NCBI RefSeq assembly: GCF_025698545.1
Contig: NC_068570.1
Coordinates: 58,609,924-58,673,923 of the forward strand
DNA from: Gossypium raimondii
Taxonomy: Eukaryota; Streptophyta; Magnoliopsida; Malvales; Malvaceae
Direction of reading: 5' to 3'
Length of the DNA stretch: 64,000 nt
Shown: in pieces, positions 48,091 to 62,300 of the stretch
How positions within the stretch are numbered: position 1 is the first letter of the stretch
How the letters are laid out: every line of letters begins with the position of its first letter
The notes under the pieces: generated by a model
The model's database searches: none
The model's input: only the letters and a program-made list of their open reading frames with translations
What the model was told of the DNA's origin: nothing
Made by a program: the position numbers and the translations under genes

Positions 48091-49724
48091 CTAAAATCGT
48101 GGCCCACCATGATGATGGATCAAAAAATCATCAGCAACATCACCACCGTTGGATATGGGGAAAACTGAAGTTTGACTAAGAAACCGTGTACCCTGTCCCC
48201 CTCGTTGCATATCCTTTTGCCTCCTAATCTCCAAAACCTTCCTATGCGAATTCGAATGCTCCGTTGACACAAACGTCGGGCTCGAGGCGGGTCGGTATTC
48301 GGGTACCAACCGACCCGATTTGTACCTCACACCACACGCATTACACAGCGTTTTCGGACCCATCGGTCCCGTCCTCCATTGTGGTGTCTTCTCCGATGCA
48401 CAATGTAAACATTTCCGACCCGAATACTCCGTATTTCCGTTCGGGTTATCCCTATTCTTATGACCCGTGGGTTTCGGGTTTAAGTGGAGGACTCGGGTCG
48501 ACCAATCGCACGGTGCGGTCATTGAACGCTTGGATCGGGCCTTCCCTGGTAACGGAGCCCCATGTTGGAAAATCGGGTCGGTCGAGCTCCGAGGTAATGA
48601 ATCGGATCGGGTTGAGGAAGATGAGGATTCGGGTGTGGGTAAAGCAAAAATTTGGTGGTTGCTTTGTAAATTCGGGACTGTTGAAAATGAATCTTCAACA
48701 AAATTTGAAAGCCATTCAAGTTCCGCCAATTCATCGTACTGTAAATAAAAAAAAATCAAATTCGTTCAATTATTTTGGTTTAATTACAAATTTCATATGT
48801 TTCACATCACAAAATTTAATTTTTTTAATTTTAATTTATGAAACTTTAATTTTTATACTTTAAAAAATAATTTATCAAATTTTGTCCTTTGTAAAATATT
48901 AATCTATAGACATTATTGTCAGAGGTGGACAGTAATGGTAGTTAAGAGGACCTTAACCTCTAAAATTTTGAAAATTTACATTTTCTTTTTAAAAATTTTA
49001 AAATTTTAATTAAAACACTCGAAAATTTAAATTTCTATAAAATTTTCATTAATTTCATAAAATTTTAGAAAATTTAATTAGACCCTAAAGTTTTTAAATT
49101 TTAATTAGATCCGAAATCTGAATCTCAACATATCCCACAGCTTATCAACAAAATATGTAGAAATTTACAGTTTTGTTTTATAAACAACTCATATTGTGAA
49201 ATTCATAATTAAATAAATCATTTTCCAAATTTCGATTAGTATAAAAAAATTACGGATTTTGATTTCAAAAACATGTAATTGGTTACAATATATTCGAAAA
49301 TTATTTGAAGTTGATGTTTAATTTTTTTAATTAAAAAATGGTGTTAATTTCACGTGAGTCGTTAATTTTTTTTAGTTTCACCATGCAAAAAGAAAAGGAA
49401 AATAAACTATTTCATTACCGGGACGCCGAGTTCGCCGGAGAACTGAGAGGAGTGAGTGAAATTAGCGGAAGAGAAGTGATTTTCGCCACCGGACACTGAG
49501 GAATTGCAAGTGACGGTGGACAAATCGGTGGAATTACCCGCGACATTATCGAACAACAAGCCGTCGCCGATAACGGCGTCTTCGTTAGAGAAGTCGAGGA
49601 GGTCGTCGACGATGAAATTCTCCCCCAGCTTTTCCTCCACCATGGACATCCTCTTCTCCGGCGAGAAATCACCTGTAGCTCCGCCGCCGTAATAACCTCC
49701 GACGAATAAGTCCCCCATCTCCAT
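48091..49724 (-). CDS. GATA transcription factor (class A, GATA9/12-like), 2 exons
   Basis: A nuclear DNA-binding regulator that recognises W-GATA-R sites. Exons 49724-49419 and 48738-48091 join in phase 0 and encode 317 residues. The N-terminal part is acidic ([15 protein letters not shown]), followed by [19 protein letters not shown], a conserved class A motif. A basic stretch (GKARSKRS) follows. The single zinc finger is C-x2-C-x18-C-x2-C with Cys 212, 215, 234 and 237 ([20 protein letters not shown], then LCNACG). The start at 49724 (MEMGDLF) is preferred over an upstream in-frame ATG because family members begin with this motif. A GAGAGA-rich leader lies upstream, and a MITE begins 346 bp before the ATG. 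The exact Arabidopsis counterpart is not certain. Confidence 0.94.
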
Positions 49725-50070
49725 TACAAAAATTACAATGCACGACGACTTCCTATACACAAAATATATCAAAAATCTTGTGGTTTTTTAGAGAGAGAAA
49801 CTAAGAAAAAAAAAGTTGAACAGATTTTAGAGAGAGAAAGCTTTGGAGTCTGTGACAGAGAAAGAGACTGAAGAGTGAAGAGAAAGGGTCGGGTTATGAG
49901 GAGAGAAGGGAATGGCAAACGTGTAAATATGTGGAAATTGGAGTTTTTTTTTCCCATGTAAAGCATATAAGTAATTTAATAGTAAAGAGACTGAGAACTC
50001 ATTTGCAAGTTCTTTTTACAGTACTCAGAATTTTTTATTGTATTTATTTAAAATGAATTAAAATAGTTAA

Positions 50071-50608
50071 GGGTAAATTACATCTAATGTCACTAAATTA
50101 TTGATAAATTTACGTTTTTGTTCATTTAACTTTAAAAAGTTACAAAACGGTCACTGAATTATTCAAAAGTTTTTATTTAAGCCACTGGGTTATTACTCTA
50201 TTAAGTTTTTTTTTTTAAATTGTCCCACTAACAAACTTCAAGTAATGATTCAACAATCGGTATGGTGGATTAGTACTCATCGAAAAGTAGAAAAACATAG
50301 CTTAGATCCAAGTTGACCTGACGATTGGTATCAAAGATCAAATAAGAAATTTATTTGGATTTTGGTTCGTAGATTTGTGACGTTCAAAGTTGTTTCATGA
50401 AAAATAAACTATAAAAGAGAATGGGATGAAGAGTTTTCTATTAGTGCAGGTAGTGCAAACAAAGAAAGTCATACAACAATAATTTTAACAGCCCAGTAAC
50501 TTAATTTAAAACTTCTAAATAGTTCAGTGACCATATATAATTTTTTGAAGTCGAATGACCAAAACGTAAATTTAATAATAATTTGGTGATCTTGGATATA
50601 ATTTACCC
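50071..50608. repeat. MITE-like element with long terminal inverted repeats, copy 3
   Basis: The best-preserved copy. The left arm begins GGGTAAATTACATCTAATGT and continues about 120 bp. The right arm, read inverted, begins GGGTAAATTATATCCAAGAT and follows the same text (AAATTTACGTTTTGGTCATT). The core has GATTCAACAATCGGTATGGTGG. No 9-bp target duplication is visible. It lies 346 bp upstream of the GATA start codon. Confidence 0.8.
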
Positions 50609-52260
50609 GATAGGTATTTATTTTGTTTTTAGAATGTAAAGATATTTTATGGTAGGTTAAAATATACTTTTTATTCAATGTAATATTCAAATATTTGGAA
50701 TTTAGTTTTTTTATTTTCAAAATAAATTTATCTATTTTTTCATATTTAAAATTGAAATTCAATAAATAATAAATACGATAGGCGTGTAACAAAAATGGCA
50801 TTATAATGAAATTGAATCTAATAAAAATTTAATAATATTAATAACTAGACTTGCATTTTAAAATTCAAAAATATAGAGATTGAATTTCAAATATACGAAG
50901 AGTATATGGGCTTGGAGCATATTTTAACATTTGTGTTATGCCATTCAAGGTTTAAATGTGCTTTTAAGTTCCTATACTCTTCTTACATTTGAAATTAAAT
51001 CCCCTATCGATTTAGTCCTCTACTTTTTAAATTTTAAAGTTACAAGTCCAATTATTAACACCATTAAAATTCTTTTGTTAAATTCAGATATATTATTATT
51101 ATTTTTTGTTACATAACTAACAATTGAGTGTTTTTATATATATATATCAAAATGTGACACCAACAAATTTAATAAGAACATTATAACGTTGTTAACAATT
51201 GGACATAAATATTTAAATTTGAAAAATGGAGGTATTATATTTTGAAAATAAAAGTAAATGGTTAAATTCCAAGTGTACGAAGAATGTAAAGACTTTGAGC
51301 ATGTTTTAACATTTGTTGAAAGTATCTATATTTTTAAAATATTTGCGATTTATTTTATTTAATTGAGAAAAACTAAAAAACAAAAACAGAACACGAACTT
51401 TTGGCAGTTTTAAGATCGACTCAAACCAAATCCAAATCGAATTCTATTTGTTTATTTAGTTTATAACTAAATTTAATTTTTATAGTGTGAAAATAAATAT
51501 TTTTACACTTTTTTCAAACAAATACTTTATATTTAAGTAGTGAAATTTTTAAAATGTTATTACTTTTTCAAAAAAAAAATACTACATAATAGTTATAGGT
51601 TTCTTTTACTCACTTGAAAAATTATTTTTTAAATATTTATTAAAAAGATTTCAAAACTTTTCAAAATTATTAAATAAAACCAATTTAGTCTTAAAAAAGC
51701 CTCGAAACCAAAATTTAATGTCGAAAAAGGAGAACCAAACCAAATCGAATTATTATGAATAATTCAAAATTTTATAAAAATCGATCCAACCAAACCAAAC
51801 CCAACTTGGGAATAAATTATTACATATAATAACATTATATTAAATATAATAATTAATATCATTATTCATCATTTTTAATGCAATAGGTGAATATATTATT
51901 ACATATAATAACTTCAAATAAATATCATTATAGTATTGTTACCAAAATCCATATTACTTTCTTTTTAAATTTAATATAAAATGTGGCCACATTCATTCAT
52001 TTAAACCATCAAAGCATGTTGGGAAATTTTATGATTCAAAATTTAATTAATTTGTAAAAAAAAAAGTACCCATCAAAAGAAAAATGCAAAAAAAAAAGCT
52101 TGTTTAACATGATCAAACTAGAAAAAAAATTACATCCCAAAGCTCCAAATTCATTGATTACCCAAAAACATTGTAACATAATTGTTAATTGTGGACTTTA
52201 TTGAATGTTTTAGTTAGTTTTATAACAATTATGGAAAATAATAAAAGCATTAAAGGATTG

Positions 52261-52281
52261 TAATAATAATAATAATAATAA
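52261..52281. repeat. (TAA)7 microsatellite
   Basis: Seven uninterrupted trinucleotide units in AT-rich DNA. A similar AAT run lies in an MMS19 intron at about 58798-58820. Confidence 0.85.
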
Positions 52282-54175
52282 TTTTAATTTTAATAACTAA
52301 AAATATCTTGAAGATGTCAATGACAATAAAATTATGTAATTTGAAGTATTTGTTGACACTAAATTTAATGTTTCCTCTTTGAAATTAAAGTATAAGGACT
52401 AAATTTTAAATTTTTAAAATTTTAGGGATCTCTTATCTGTTTAAACCTTAAAAATTTAAAGTCAGAGTGTAATAAAAATAAGGAATAGTTACTTGTGAAT
52501 AAATAATTTTAACTATAATGTATCAAATATAGCCCATAGTTTATGTAAATTTTCAATAAATACATTAAAAATTTAATAATATAACGTACTGAAAATCGAA
52601 ATATATACAATAAGACTTAAACTCAAAATAATTTTGAGAAATCCCACGCACGATATTCAACCATTTGTAAATTTTAATGATAAAATTTTGATTTAATTAT
52701 TTAAAATTATAAAAATATATAATTTAATTTCGATTTTTTTTTAAATATTGCTTCCTAGTTATCCTGTTTTGAAGATAAAATATTTTAAAGGGAAGAGAAA
52801 TAAAAAAAAACAATGGGTACAAGGAAAAATGATCCCAAGGAGACAAAGCAACAAAGTGTAAGGTGTAGCTAACCATAATGGAGGCAGCTGTCACATAAAA
52901 GGGTAACAGCTATAGAGGTCAAACACAACTATATTACCATCCCTCTTTCAAATTTCAAAGCTACCTTCCTCCATGGGCGCTTTTAATGCACCCCCCCTTA
53001 CTTCAAGCCCACCCATCTTCATTATTATTTATTGACTTTAGCATGTATATTCAACAATTAAATAAGTAATGTTATTGATTTCGGATTAAACCGATTGAAT
53101 CAATAATCGATGAATTAGGGTTGAATTGACTTATAAATGAATAGTTTAGATTTGATAAAATCTAAAAAAAAATCGATAATTTTAATAATTTTAATATTGA
53201 ATCGATCTATAAATAAATCATTTGAAATTATAAAAAATTAAGAGTTCGGATTACTAAAACATTGAATATAAGATAATATTTTATATTTATAATTTTAGTA
53301 AATAAATTCAATTATTTCAAGTAAATGTCGAATTTTTAAACATTTAATATATTAAAATTTTTTAAATCAGTAAATACTAATATAATTGTAATTAATTAAT
53401 TATTTCTTTTCTGCATTCTTCTAATAAAAAATATTTTTATTTTAATTAATTGTGCTTTTTTTTTCCTACTTTCTTCCCTGTTGGTAATGATTAATTATTA
53501 CTATGTTTTCCTATTTTTATTCCTTCTTCACGTTTAAGCACGGTGGTTGGAGCTCTACTGAATCAAAATTAACGGCCACGATCTCATCCACATGGCTACA
53601 ATATAGTTTTTCAACTCGTTTCCCATTTCCCCCCAAATATATATTTAATTGAAAAATAAACTTTAATTTTATAAGTGACATTTATAAAAAGTTACACACC
53701 TTATCCTAAAAATATAAAAATTAAATCGGTCTTTATAATATTGATAAATGTTGCATTTTCGAGATTTTGAACACTCGAATTTAAGTCTCGTCGTATATAA
53801 ATATTGTACGTGAGTCTTCTCATAATATACAAACTCTATTCATATTTATTCTTATTATAGGTGCTGATTATATTTGTTCTTTTTGACATAATATCTAGAA
53901 CTACTCATAACCTCTCCCAACCCATAAATAGAAAGATAATGCATTTTAGCACTCGAACCTATATCTTCCTACACTGGCAGCAATGCGCATACCAATTAAA
54001 TTAAAACTCAATCAAAAAATAAATAATAAATTAATTGCAAGAAATCCATCTGTTTTTAACTTTGCAAATTTTCTATGTTGAAAAAAAGAGTTAATTTAGT
54101 GAAAAATAAATAGTCCTATTTTCTGCCTTTTATTAAAATGAAATCGTCTATTATCCATTCATTATAATTTTTGAA

Positions 54176-54180
<5 letters not shown>

Positions 54181-54220
<40 letters not shown>
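54181..54220. repeat. (TA)20 microsatellite
   Basis: Forty bases of uninterrupted TA, about 200 bp left of the G-box cluster. Confidence 0.95.
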
Positions 54221-54224
<4 letters not shown>

Positions 54225-54417
54225 TAAAAGTCATCAATTAATTAGAATTAAAATAAAATCAAAACAAAGGGACTGGAAACCAAAACATATATATATTAGA
54301 ATAATCTCGAAACTTTAAAAAAATTTTATTATTCTTTTATTAAGGTTAAGAAAACATATATGTGTGTTGATTAATGTAATTAAAATATTTTTAAAGGGGT
54401 GAGTGGGAACCACAGCG

Positions 54418-54680
54418 CACGTGACGGAGGAGGTGGAGGTGTCAGCGATCATGTGACTTTCCTTTTCTAAAGTTTTTAATAAGCAATGGGGGGGTGACGG
54501 AAGTTGTGGGGTCAAATATCACGTGGCGTTAACTAATTGAATTTTTGAACGTGGGACCCACTTTTGCTTTGGATGCTTCTCCCCACACGTGCCATATTCC
54601 TTTGTTAAGAATATCCATCGAAAAACTAACATGGTAGCACGTGCAAGCTTCTGTCACGTGAATGGCAACCTTCGCACGTG
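54418..54680. promoter_or_regulatory. Cluster of six CACGTG G-boxes
   Basis: Perfect CACGTG palindromes start at 54418, 54520, 54586, 54638, 54655 and 54675, six within 263 bp. Several have typical G-box flanks (CACGTGGCG, CACACGTGCC, TCACGTGAA). G-boxes bind bZIP and bHLH factors such as ABF, HY5 and PIF in plants. The base composition is richer in G and C than its surroundings. No gene starts nearby: the GATA ATG is about 4.7 kb to the left with its promoter facing this way, and MMS19 ends about 1.7 kb to the right. A distal control region or an unseen transcript's promoter are both possible. Confidence 0.6.
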
Positions 54681-54706
54681 TCTCTCACTCTCCACCTTAG
54701 AGTTTT

Positions 54707-55237
54707 GGGTAATTTGCATTGAATGTCACTAAATTATTAATAAATTTACGTTTTAGTTACTCTATTTCAAAAAATTAAAAAAATTATCATTAAACTATAT
54801 AAAATTTTTTATTTAAATCCTTGAACTATTAAAATCGATATTGTAGGGCCTTTTTTGTTCACATCGCTTAGACCAATTGAAAGTTTCTTTCCTCTTCTCT
54901 TATACAATTTATTTTTTTTAATGAAATAACTTTGAACGTTATAAATCTCCGATCTCTAACAATGACCGCCATATTGAGTTGAATCTAAAATATGTTTTTC
55001 TATTCGTCAATGAATACTTATTCACCAAACCGATTGTCAAATTATTACTTAGAGCTCACTATCCGAACTTTAAATAAATAAAAAACATATCAACCCAATG
55101 ATTTAAATAAAACTTTTGAATAATTCAGTGACTTAAATAAAAATTAAAACAATTTAAAGAGCATTTTGTATCTTTTGAAATTGAATGACCAAAACGTAAA
55201 CTTATTAATAATTTAGTGACTTCTAGTGTAATTTACC
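54707..55237. repeat. MITE-like element with long terminal inverted repeats, copy 4 (inverted)
   Basis: Arms GGGTAATTTGCATTGAATGT and, inverted, GGTAAATTACACTAGAAGTC share the GTCACTAAATTATTAATAA text. The core is the reverse complement of the other copies (CAAACCGATTGTCAAATTAT). It starts just beyond the last G-box. Confidence 0.75.
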
Positions 55238-56379
55238 TTTATTATTTTAGGCATCGTCTTCAATAATATAAAATACAATCTCTGAGTGAAATTTCAAAAC
55301 CAAATGAGAATAATATTTATTTTCATAAAATAAAATTAGTATTAATTTAAACCATACAATTTAATTAAATATGAATTCAACTAAGTAATATTAATTCATT
55401 ATTGATAATAAATAAAATTATTTCAATATTATTTGCTATTTTATTCTTAATACGATACATAGTAGAGTTTTTATTATTTAAATTATACAAATTGAGTTGA
55501 ATTCAACGTATTACCAGTAAGTAATATTAGTTAATTATTATTAGATAAATAATAAAATTTATCACTTCATTGATATTTACAATAATATTTTGAAATACGA
55601 GTAAAATTGTCACTCAACTCTTATACAGTTAGATTGAAAAAAAACTTGAGTTTCTTAAACTAAAATTTTATATAATATCAATTTTAATGATTGAAGATAA
55701 AAGTTAAATAAGAAGAATTCTTTCAATTTTAAAATGAAATTTTTAAAATTAAAAGATATATTTAAAAGATCATGATAAAAGAAATAAAAATAGAAAAAAT
55801 CCTACTCGTCAATGGCTATTAAAAATTAAATCACTAAAATATTAATTCTCAACATCAAACAAGGCTTAAAATTTTCAACTTTATAGTGAAAAATTAACTC
55901 CTAAGCTTATATAGTATACATACGATAAGGTGATTCACAATTCAAACCGACCTAGCTCAGATCGAATTGTTATTTAAATTTAATTATAGAATATACAAAT
56001 ATCAAACTAAATTTTTTTAAATAGAAAAAAGGAGAAATTTTCAAACCAGTCCAATCAATAAGAGTTTCAAAATATTTCATGAAAACCTATAATAGACCAA
56101 ACAAGAATTTCAAATCTAAGTTCTGAATTAATAGATGCCACAAATAATTTTTTTACAGGCCTTATCCAATCTACCTGTATCCAGTTAATAAATGCATAAA
56201 ACATAAATTTAAATTTTGTACAATGAGGTATGAACAAGCAATTTTACATTCTTAATTAAGTACAAAACTGTCTTGTAAATGTTAAAAAGTTAAAAGACAG
56301 TTTTTCTTAACCGTGCCAAATGATCATAAAGAATATGTAGAGCAATATTTACTGTACCTGGCTAAAGCTATGGAAGGAA

Positions 56380-59300
56380 TTAGAAATGGAGACTTCTTGA
56401 TGCAATTGATGCCCTGTTTTGATAAATGAATAAGAAAAAAAATATAGTTATGAATTTCAAATGATGAAAATGAAAAGTTGTGGTGAAGAGAATACAGCAC
56501 TCTGAAAACACTGACCATGCTTGTCTGCATCGGACAGCTTCACGACGGACGGCTCTCTTCGGATCATCAAGAGCCTTTATTACAGCTTGTAGTACCTGAT
56601 AAACAACGAAGATACAGATTTCAATGCAGATACAGAAGAGGGCAGAACCGCACAAACAAGTCTCGATGAGAAGCTCATCATCCCAGGACTTGGAAATATC
56701 ATTTTTTGAAAGATATGCCAAACAGATAGTAAAAAATTCCGGAAAAGAAAACCCAACTCCTTAACGGTCGACTTACCTGAGTTCTCATTGGATAAATCCT
56801 TGCATGGGATAGCCCAGAAATGGCAATGAGACACTGCATGGCTGTCTCACGAACAAGCTTAAGATGCCGAGAGAGAAAAGAACAATTTCAAACCAACTGT
56901 ACATGTAATCAGTATTATATGGATTGAATGAAAATGGAATTGCAGTGGTAAATTTCACGGTAGCTGAACAGCATGCTATATATAATGGCATTGCAACTAT
57001 CAATAGTCCACTTATTTTTTATTCTGTTCCGAATGTTATTTGATATAATAACATGTACTAACAAGCACAAGAAAGATAAAATATATATATACATATTTTC
57101 CTCGAAAAGATTTCCATTACCGTCATATGAGGGTATCGTGTAAGATCAACGAGACAATTGACGACTGTATGCGCACTATCAGAAACAGCTTCTTGACCTG
57201 CATGCATACACAATATTTATAGAAGTAGGAAACTCGAGTAGATGCTCGCTCTAAATGTAAAATCGCAACAGAAAAGTTCGGACAAATGACAACAATCAAC
57301 CAATGTATAGTTAAGCTCACCATTTTTGTCCATCAATATTCCAGACAAGACCAGTAGGAGACCATAAAGAACATCTTTATCCACAACATCATTGCTTAAT
57401 ACAGATAAACCATCCAGTAGCATTGGAATTACCTACATTAAAAAAAATTTGGCAAGTGAAGTAAAGAACTTTCTCAAAGAGAATAATATATCCGAGAAAT
57501 AGCCATAACCTTTTGCAGAAAGTTTAATACTAAATTCCAATACTAACCTTCTTGGTGTCACTTAAGACAACAATTAGTGGAGTATCTATAATAACATGTG
57601 CAGAAGCCCGAAATAGAAAAGACCTGAAATCACATTGCAGTTTAGTGAGAAATCAACCCAAATTGGCCAATAAACTTTCATACTATATCACGGGGTCAAC
57701 AACAATGTCATCAGTGCTCGAGAAAAATGTAGCTACTAAGTAGCTCAATAAGAAGCTATTAATTTATTATTTTGTATCTTGGCATAAATCATTCAAGCAT
57801 GCACAAACCTGGACAAAATGAAAATAGGTACTATATATATAGGCATGAGCGCATGAAAAAATAAACATCACAAAACCATTAATGAAGATAGATCGTTTTT
57901 ACCTTGAGAGTGGTTCCAATTTCATAACTAGAGATTGCAAAACAGGCATTATTGTTGAGAAAAATCGTTGCTTATATAGAGGTCGTATTATTGCATGGAA
58001 TTCCCGATTCAAACACTGTTCACAGTCACCTATAAGGATCTGAAACGCATCTGCTGCAGTTTTCATCACAGAATTATGCAAATCAAGCTTATAATTGTTC
58101 TCCGAGATACTCTTTTCCTGATGAGATATACCTGCTCTTCCACTTGACTGTAAACACCGTAAAAAGACCATAGTAATGTCATTAACCTTTTCATGGCCCC
58201 GCATAAGCAAACCTTTCCCTATCCATGCAAGTCCCAAAATGGCATGAATTTGAAGGGAGTTACAACTTCCAACACCATTAGATAAATCATTTAAACCTGT
58301 ATCATGGACACTGATTGTTTTGGATTGAATACTGGAGGAGCTATTCGTGTCGAAAATCCACAAACTCAAGTTAAGAATTATATCCATTGCTTCCTCCAAG
58401 GTACAATCACTTGAAGTTTGTCCTCTCGTGGATTTTAGATCCAATTTGTTAACCATAGAGCCCAATGCTTGGGCTGCTACAACATTACCCTTGAGAAGGG
58501 TTGTCATGAACAGAGAAACTATTGATCTTGTATTCGGAATGTGGGTTTGAGGATGAACTGCTATAGTCACTGCAGCAAAAAGTGAAAGAATCCATTCATC
58601 TCTACTGGAACTATTATCCACTTCTTGAGCAATTTGAAACCTTTCCTGCAGCAACAGCTCCTCCAATGGAAAAGAAATGCTTGATGAAAGTATGTTGTAA
58701 CTCTTTTGCACAATTATGTTTTGCTTTTCCTCTGAACAATTTGCAACAGCAAGTTTCATTGCTTTCATCATCACATCAAGAACTCCCTTAGATTAAAAAT
58801 AATAATAATAATAATAATTAGTGACATGTAATCCCAAAGGACTGACGCAGAGTTCTAATACAAACTCGAAAAAGCTTACCTTTTTGTTGGTTTGACTAGC
58901 ATTGAAGTGCGTGCTATTCTCAATTTGGTTCCAAATATTAATAGCAAATTGCAATAGAACTTCTTCAAAACCCTTTTCACAATGTACCCTGCATCCATGC
59001 CAGTAAATATATTATACCAAATAGAGAAAAATATTTGGGTGGAACAAAGAGGGACAAGAAAGAAACCATTTTCCAACCTCCACCACCAAAGTAAAAATTA
59101 ATCAATTAATAAATAGGAGCAAGAGCATGTAAGGTAGAGTTATATACCATGGAATCACCTTATCAGAATAGCATTTCAAAATGTGAGTAACAATTTCTGC
59201 TGAACTTGTACTTCCATGGACCTAAGCAAAATAGGGGGAAAACTTGAATTATAATCAATCATATTGCATGTGGTTAAAGAAAAATATGAAATGGAAAAAA

Positions 59301-62300
59301 AAAACCCATAGAAAAATAACCAGGGAAAGCTTATAATATGGTGCAGTAGTGTTGGTCATGTTAAGAAGAGTGAAATGTCATAACCTATCCAGATATTACC
59401 AGAAAACCATCTTTGAAAAGGAAAATGAAGATGAGGAAACCATCATCTTCCACAACAAGGATATTTGATGTTATGGACTTTCACATGAAAGTTATCTTTT
59501 AGGATGAGCAATAACTTATTGGCCATACATACATAAACCTCATATAAATTGGCATATATGGCTTCTTCCAACCCTTGAACAACTTTCAGCATATAACTTC
59601 GCCCACTTGTGCCAATGTCTGAGAGTGCTTCCAGTCTGAGTGGAAACGGTATGCCAAAATCTCCCACAAAAGCCAATGAAAGAATTTTTTCAACAACAAT
59701 GTCCATATAGCTTGGTTCCTTTTCAGATTCATGGTATCTTTCTATAAATGAGCCAATCTCCCCCAGTGCTTTAAGTGCCAGTTTCCATGATAGTCTCTTG
59801 CTATACTCCTCATTAATAATGGATACAAACATAACTAAGATCTTCTCAAACACAGTTTTTGATATCAGCGAATAGCCTCCAGGGAAGGTAGCCAAAATCA
59901 GCAACCCCTTTACTGCATTTAAAATCAAAACAAAAACAAAACAAATCAATGATTTTGATCTTGGTTTTGCTGATTAAATTGAACAGGAGCTTAAAGGTGG
60001 ACCCGAACCAGAATATTCTACACAGCCCATCATTGAAAAACGTTATAGGTAGCACAAGTTAAAAAGCATACTATAAAAATAATAGATTCTTCTAATCTCT
60101 GTATGTGTGTGTTAGAGAGAGTGGGAACCAAAGTGATTGAAGGGGACAAAACCAACTTCAGTCAAAACAGACAAGCTTTTTGAAATGATAACTTTACACT
60201 TCTATATATATCACAAATCAAAGCCAGAAGCTTTTACTAAAACCTCAGGCAAAAAGATTGACAGGAGTAAGAATGTAACATGAACAATTACACAATAGGC
60301 ACCACAGATAAGTATGCAAGCCTGTGGTGAAGACTGAAGTTAAGCACAGAAATCATATCTACTGCATCGAAAGACAAAAAGCATTTACCTCCAATGTATG
60401 TAGCGGCATCATGAGTACCTTCACTACTGCAAATGAAGGCAGAACAGAAGCCCATAGTAAGTGCAGGAGAAAAGCTTTGAAGCAAATACTTCCATGTTTC
60501 TTCTGTATGAGAAGTAGCTGCTAGGATTGTTTCAGAACTAGCAATCATATCTCGGCATGCTGAAAGGATCTCAATGCTAAGATAGAGAGCTCCATGATTA
60601 CATCTTTTGGAAATCAAAATACTCTCATCAAAATATGGTTGTCCAGATGAGTTTCTAGCAGAAAGACCCAGAATATCCATCAATCGGCTGAAGAAACATT
60701 CAAAAACTCTATTGCATGACACTTGTGAAGCCTTAGCAGTGGTAAAAAGGATACGACCAACTGCATTCAGTCTCTGCTTCCTCTCTAAAGGAATTTCGTG
60801 GTAATTCTTATAATTAGATATCGTATTGAAGATCATACTTATGTCTTCATCACCAACAATTAAATCCAAAAACAATTTTGTGTTCTGCACAATAAGCTTC
60901 TGTAAAAGACTTAGAGCCTCTGCTGCAATTTCATTTTTTGGAAGATCTGGACCTTCAAGGGATTCTGGAGTGAACAATAAAACACTGTCAAGTGAAATAA
61001 ATATTGCTTCTTTTAATGAAGACCAAATAGCTTCAATGTGTTTTGCCATTCTGTCTGCTCCATACTTCATTGTGCAATCAGTTAGATACCTCAAAGAATC
61101 AAGCTGCAAACAAGCATACTTAACATTCAACAGATTTGACATTTAAAGAGACACTCCTATAGCCAGAATATGAAGATTATGATTAGCTTCAAACAGCAAA
61201 AATAATTCATTTGCACTGACCTTTGCTGATGGAAGTGAAGATGAAAGCTTTTCAAGTAGTAATGGAATGGCATATGGCTCAAAAAGTGGTGTGGATGAAA
61301 ATGCTAGCTGCAAGAATAAAAAAATCAATAAACAGATCAGACACATAACGCATTAAAATGCTAATGTTATATAAGAAAAGAAATAATGACATATAAGCAT
61401 ATTTTAGCAAATTTACGAATTCAAATTACTGTTCAGTTGAGATATTTTTCGACCTGATACACAAACATTCACACTGTATAACGAATAAGATAATTTCACT
61501 AAATTTTTAGGTGGCAAACAATTCTAATTGTATGACAAATAATGAAACAATCTGTTATGCTAATGGGAACAAGTAATACAACGTAAGCTATATGGAAAAT
61601 TTAAGAATGCCTCTTTATAAAATAATGGTGGTATTATCCAAAACTCGGAAACAGGTTTCAACCACATTGTTGTGTTTCCATACATTCTTTTTCTACAATT
61701 TACATGGTGTGTTATATCTATTAAAGAAATAAAGAAGTAAATTGTATTTTCACTACAAGAATTAGAAAATTGGGGAAAAAAGAAAGAAAGAAAGAAAATG
61801 TGCATATAGAAGTGATCACATAGGGAGGCATTAAGGAGAAGCAAATCCAAGGTTGCTGAAATTTTGGAATCAGTAGAAATGAACATAAGCAGAAAAAAAC
61901 AAACGAGAAGGGCAGAGGGGTATGTTGTATATCGGATGAAGCAAAGTGAATACAACAATATATCTTTCCAAAGAATCTTAGCTGCATGTCTAGGAATTAA
62001 CTACTAGCAACAGTTACAAGACAACTTCAAATATTTGGGTATAGTTTTGTGTCCAACTGAAAGTCAAAAAGTGTATGAAAGCATTCTTAACAACAAAAAA
62101 CCCTATGTTGGATAAGAAAATAGGCGCACAACCCCGAGCGAGAGAAGTTTCAACAGCATAATTACATACCATCAATGCTCTTGCGAGATCATCCCTTTTG
62201 ATAGTCATATCTTCATCTTTTTGCTGGAAAACACAAGAAAGAGAACCAAATATCATAAATCAAAGCTTCTTATCAGTACATATTCCAATAGGTTTCATAC

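Larger units (their letters stand above)
49725..56379. other. Gene-free stretch between the GATA gene and MMS19
   Basis: No exon-like block on either strand. The first 250 bp are the GATA leader and promoter, with GAGAGA tracts. The rest is AT-rich except for islands at about 52780-53035, 53520-53640 and 54400-54700, which stand out in base composition. Two MITE copies and TA and TAA microsatellites are present. The last kilobase before 56380 is the MMS19 3' flank. Confidence 0.6.

Noticed and set aside
48264-48863. 199-residue open frame on the plus strand
   Set aside because: It is antisense to the GATA zinc-finger exon, whose reading frame explains the codon pattern.
50469-50801. 110-residue open frame on the minus strand
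   Set aside because: Falls on the right arm of a MITE copy and AT-rich flank; low-complexity Lys/Asn/Ile/Tyr product.
50071-55237. MITE arms as microRNA hairpin genes
   Set aside because: The long inverted arms would fold, but they match transposon ends and no known microRNA sequence was recognised, so they are listed only as repeats.
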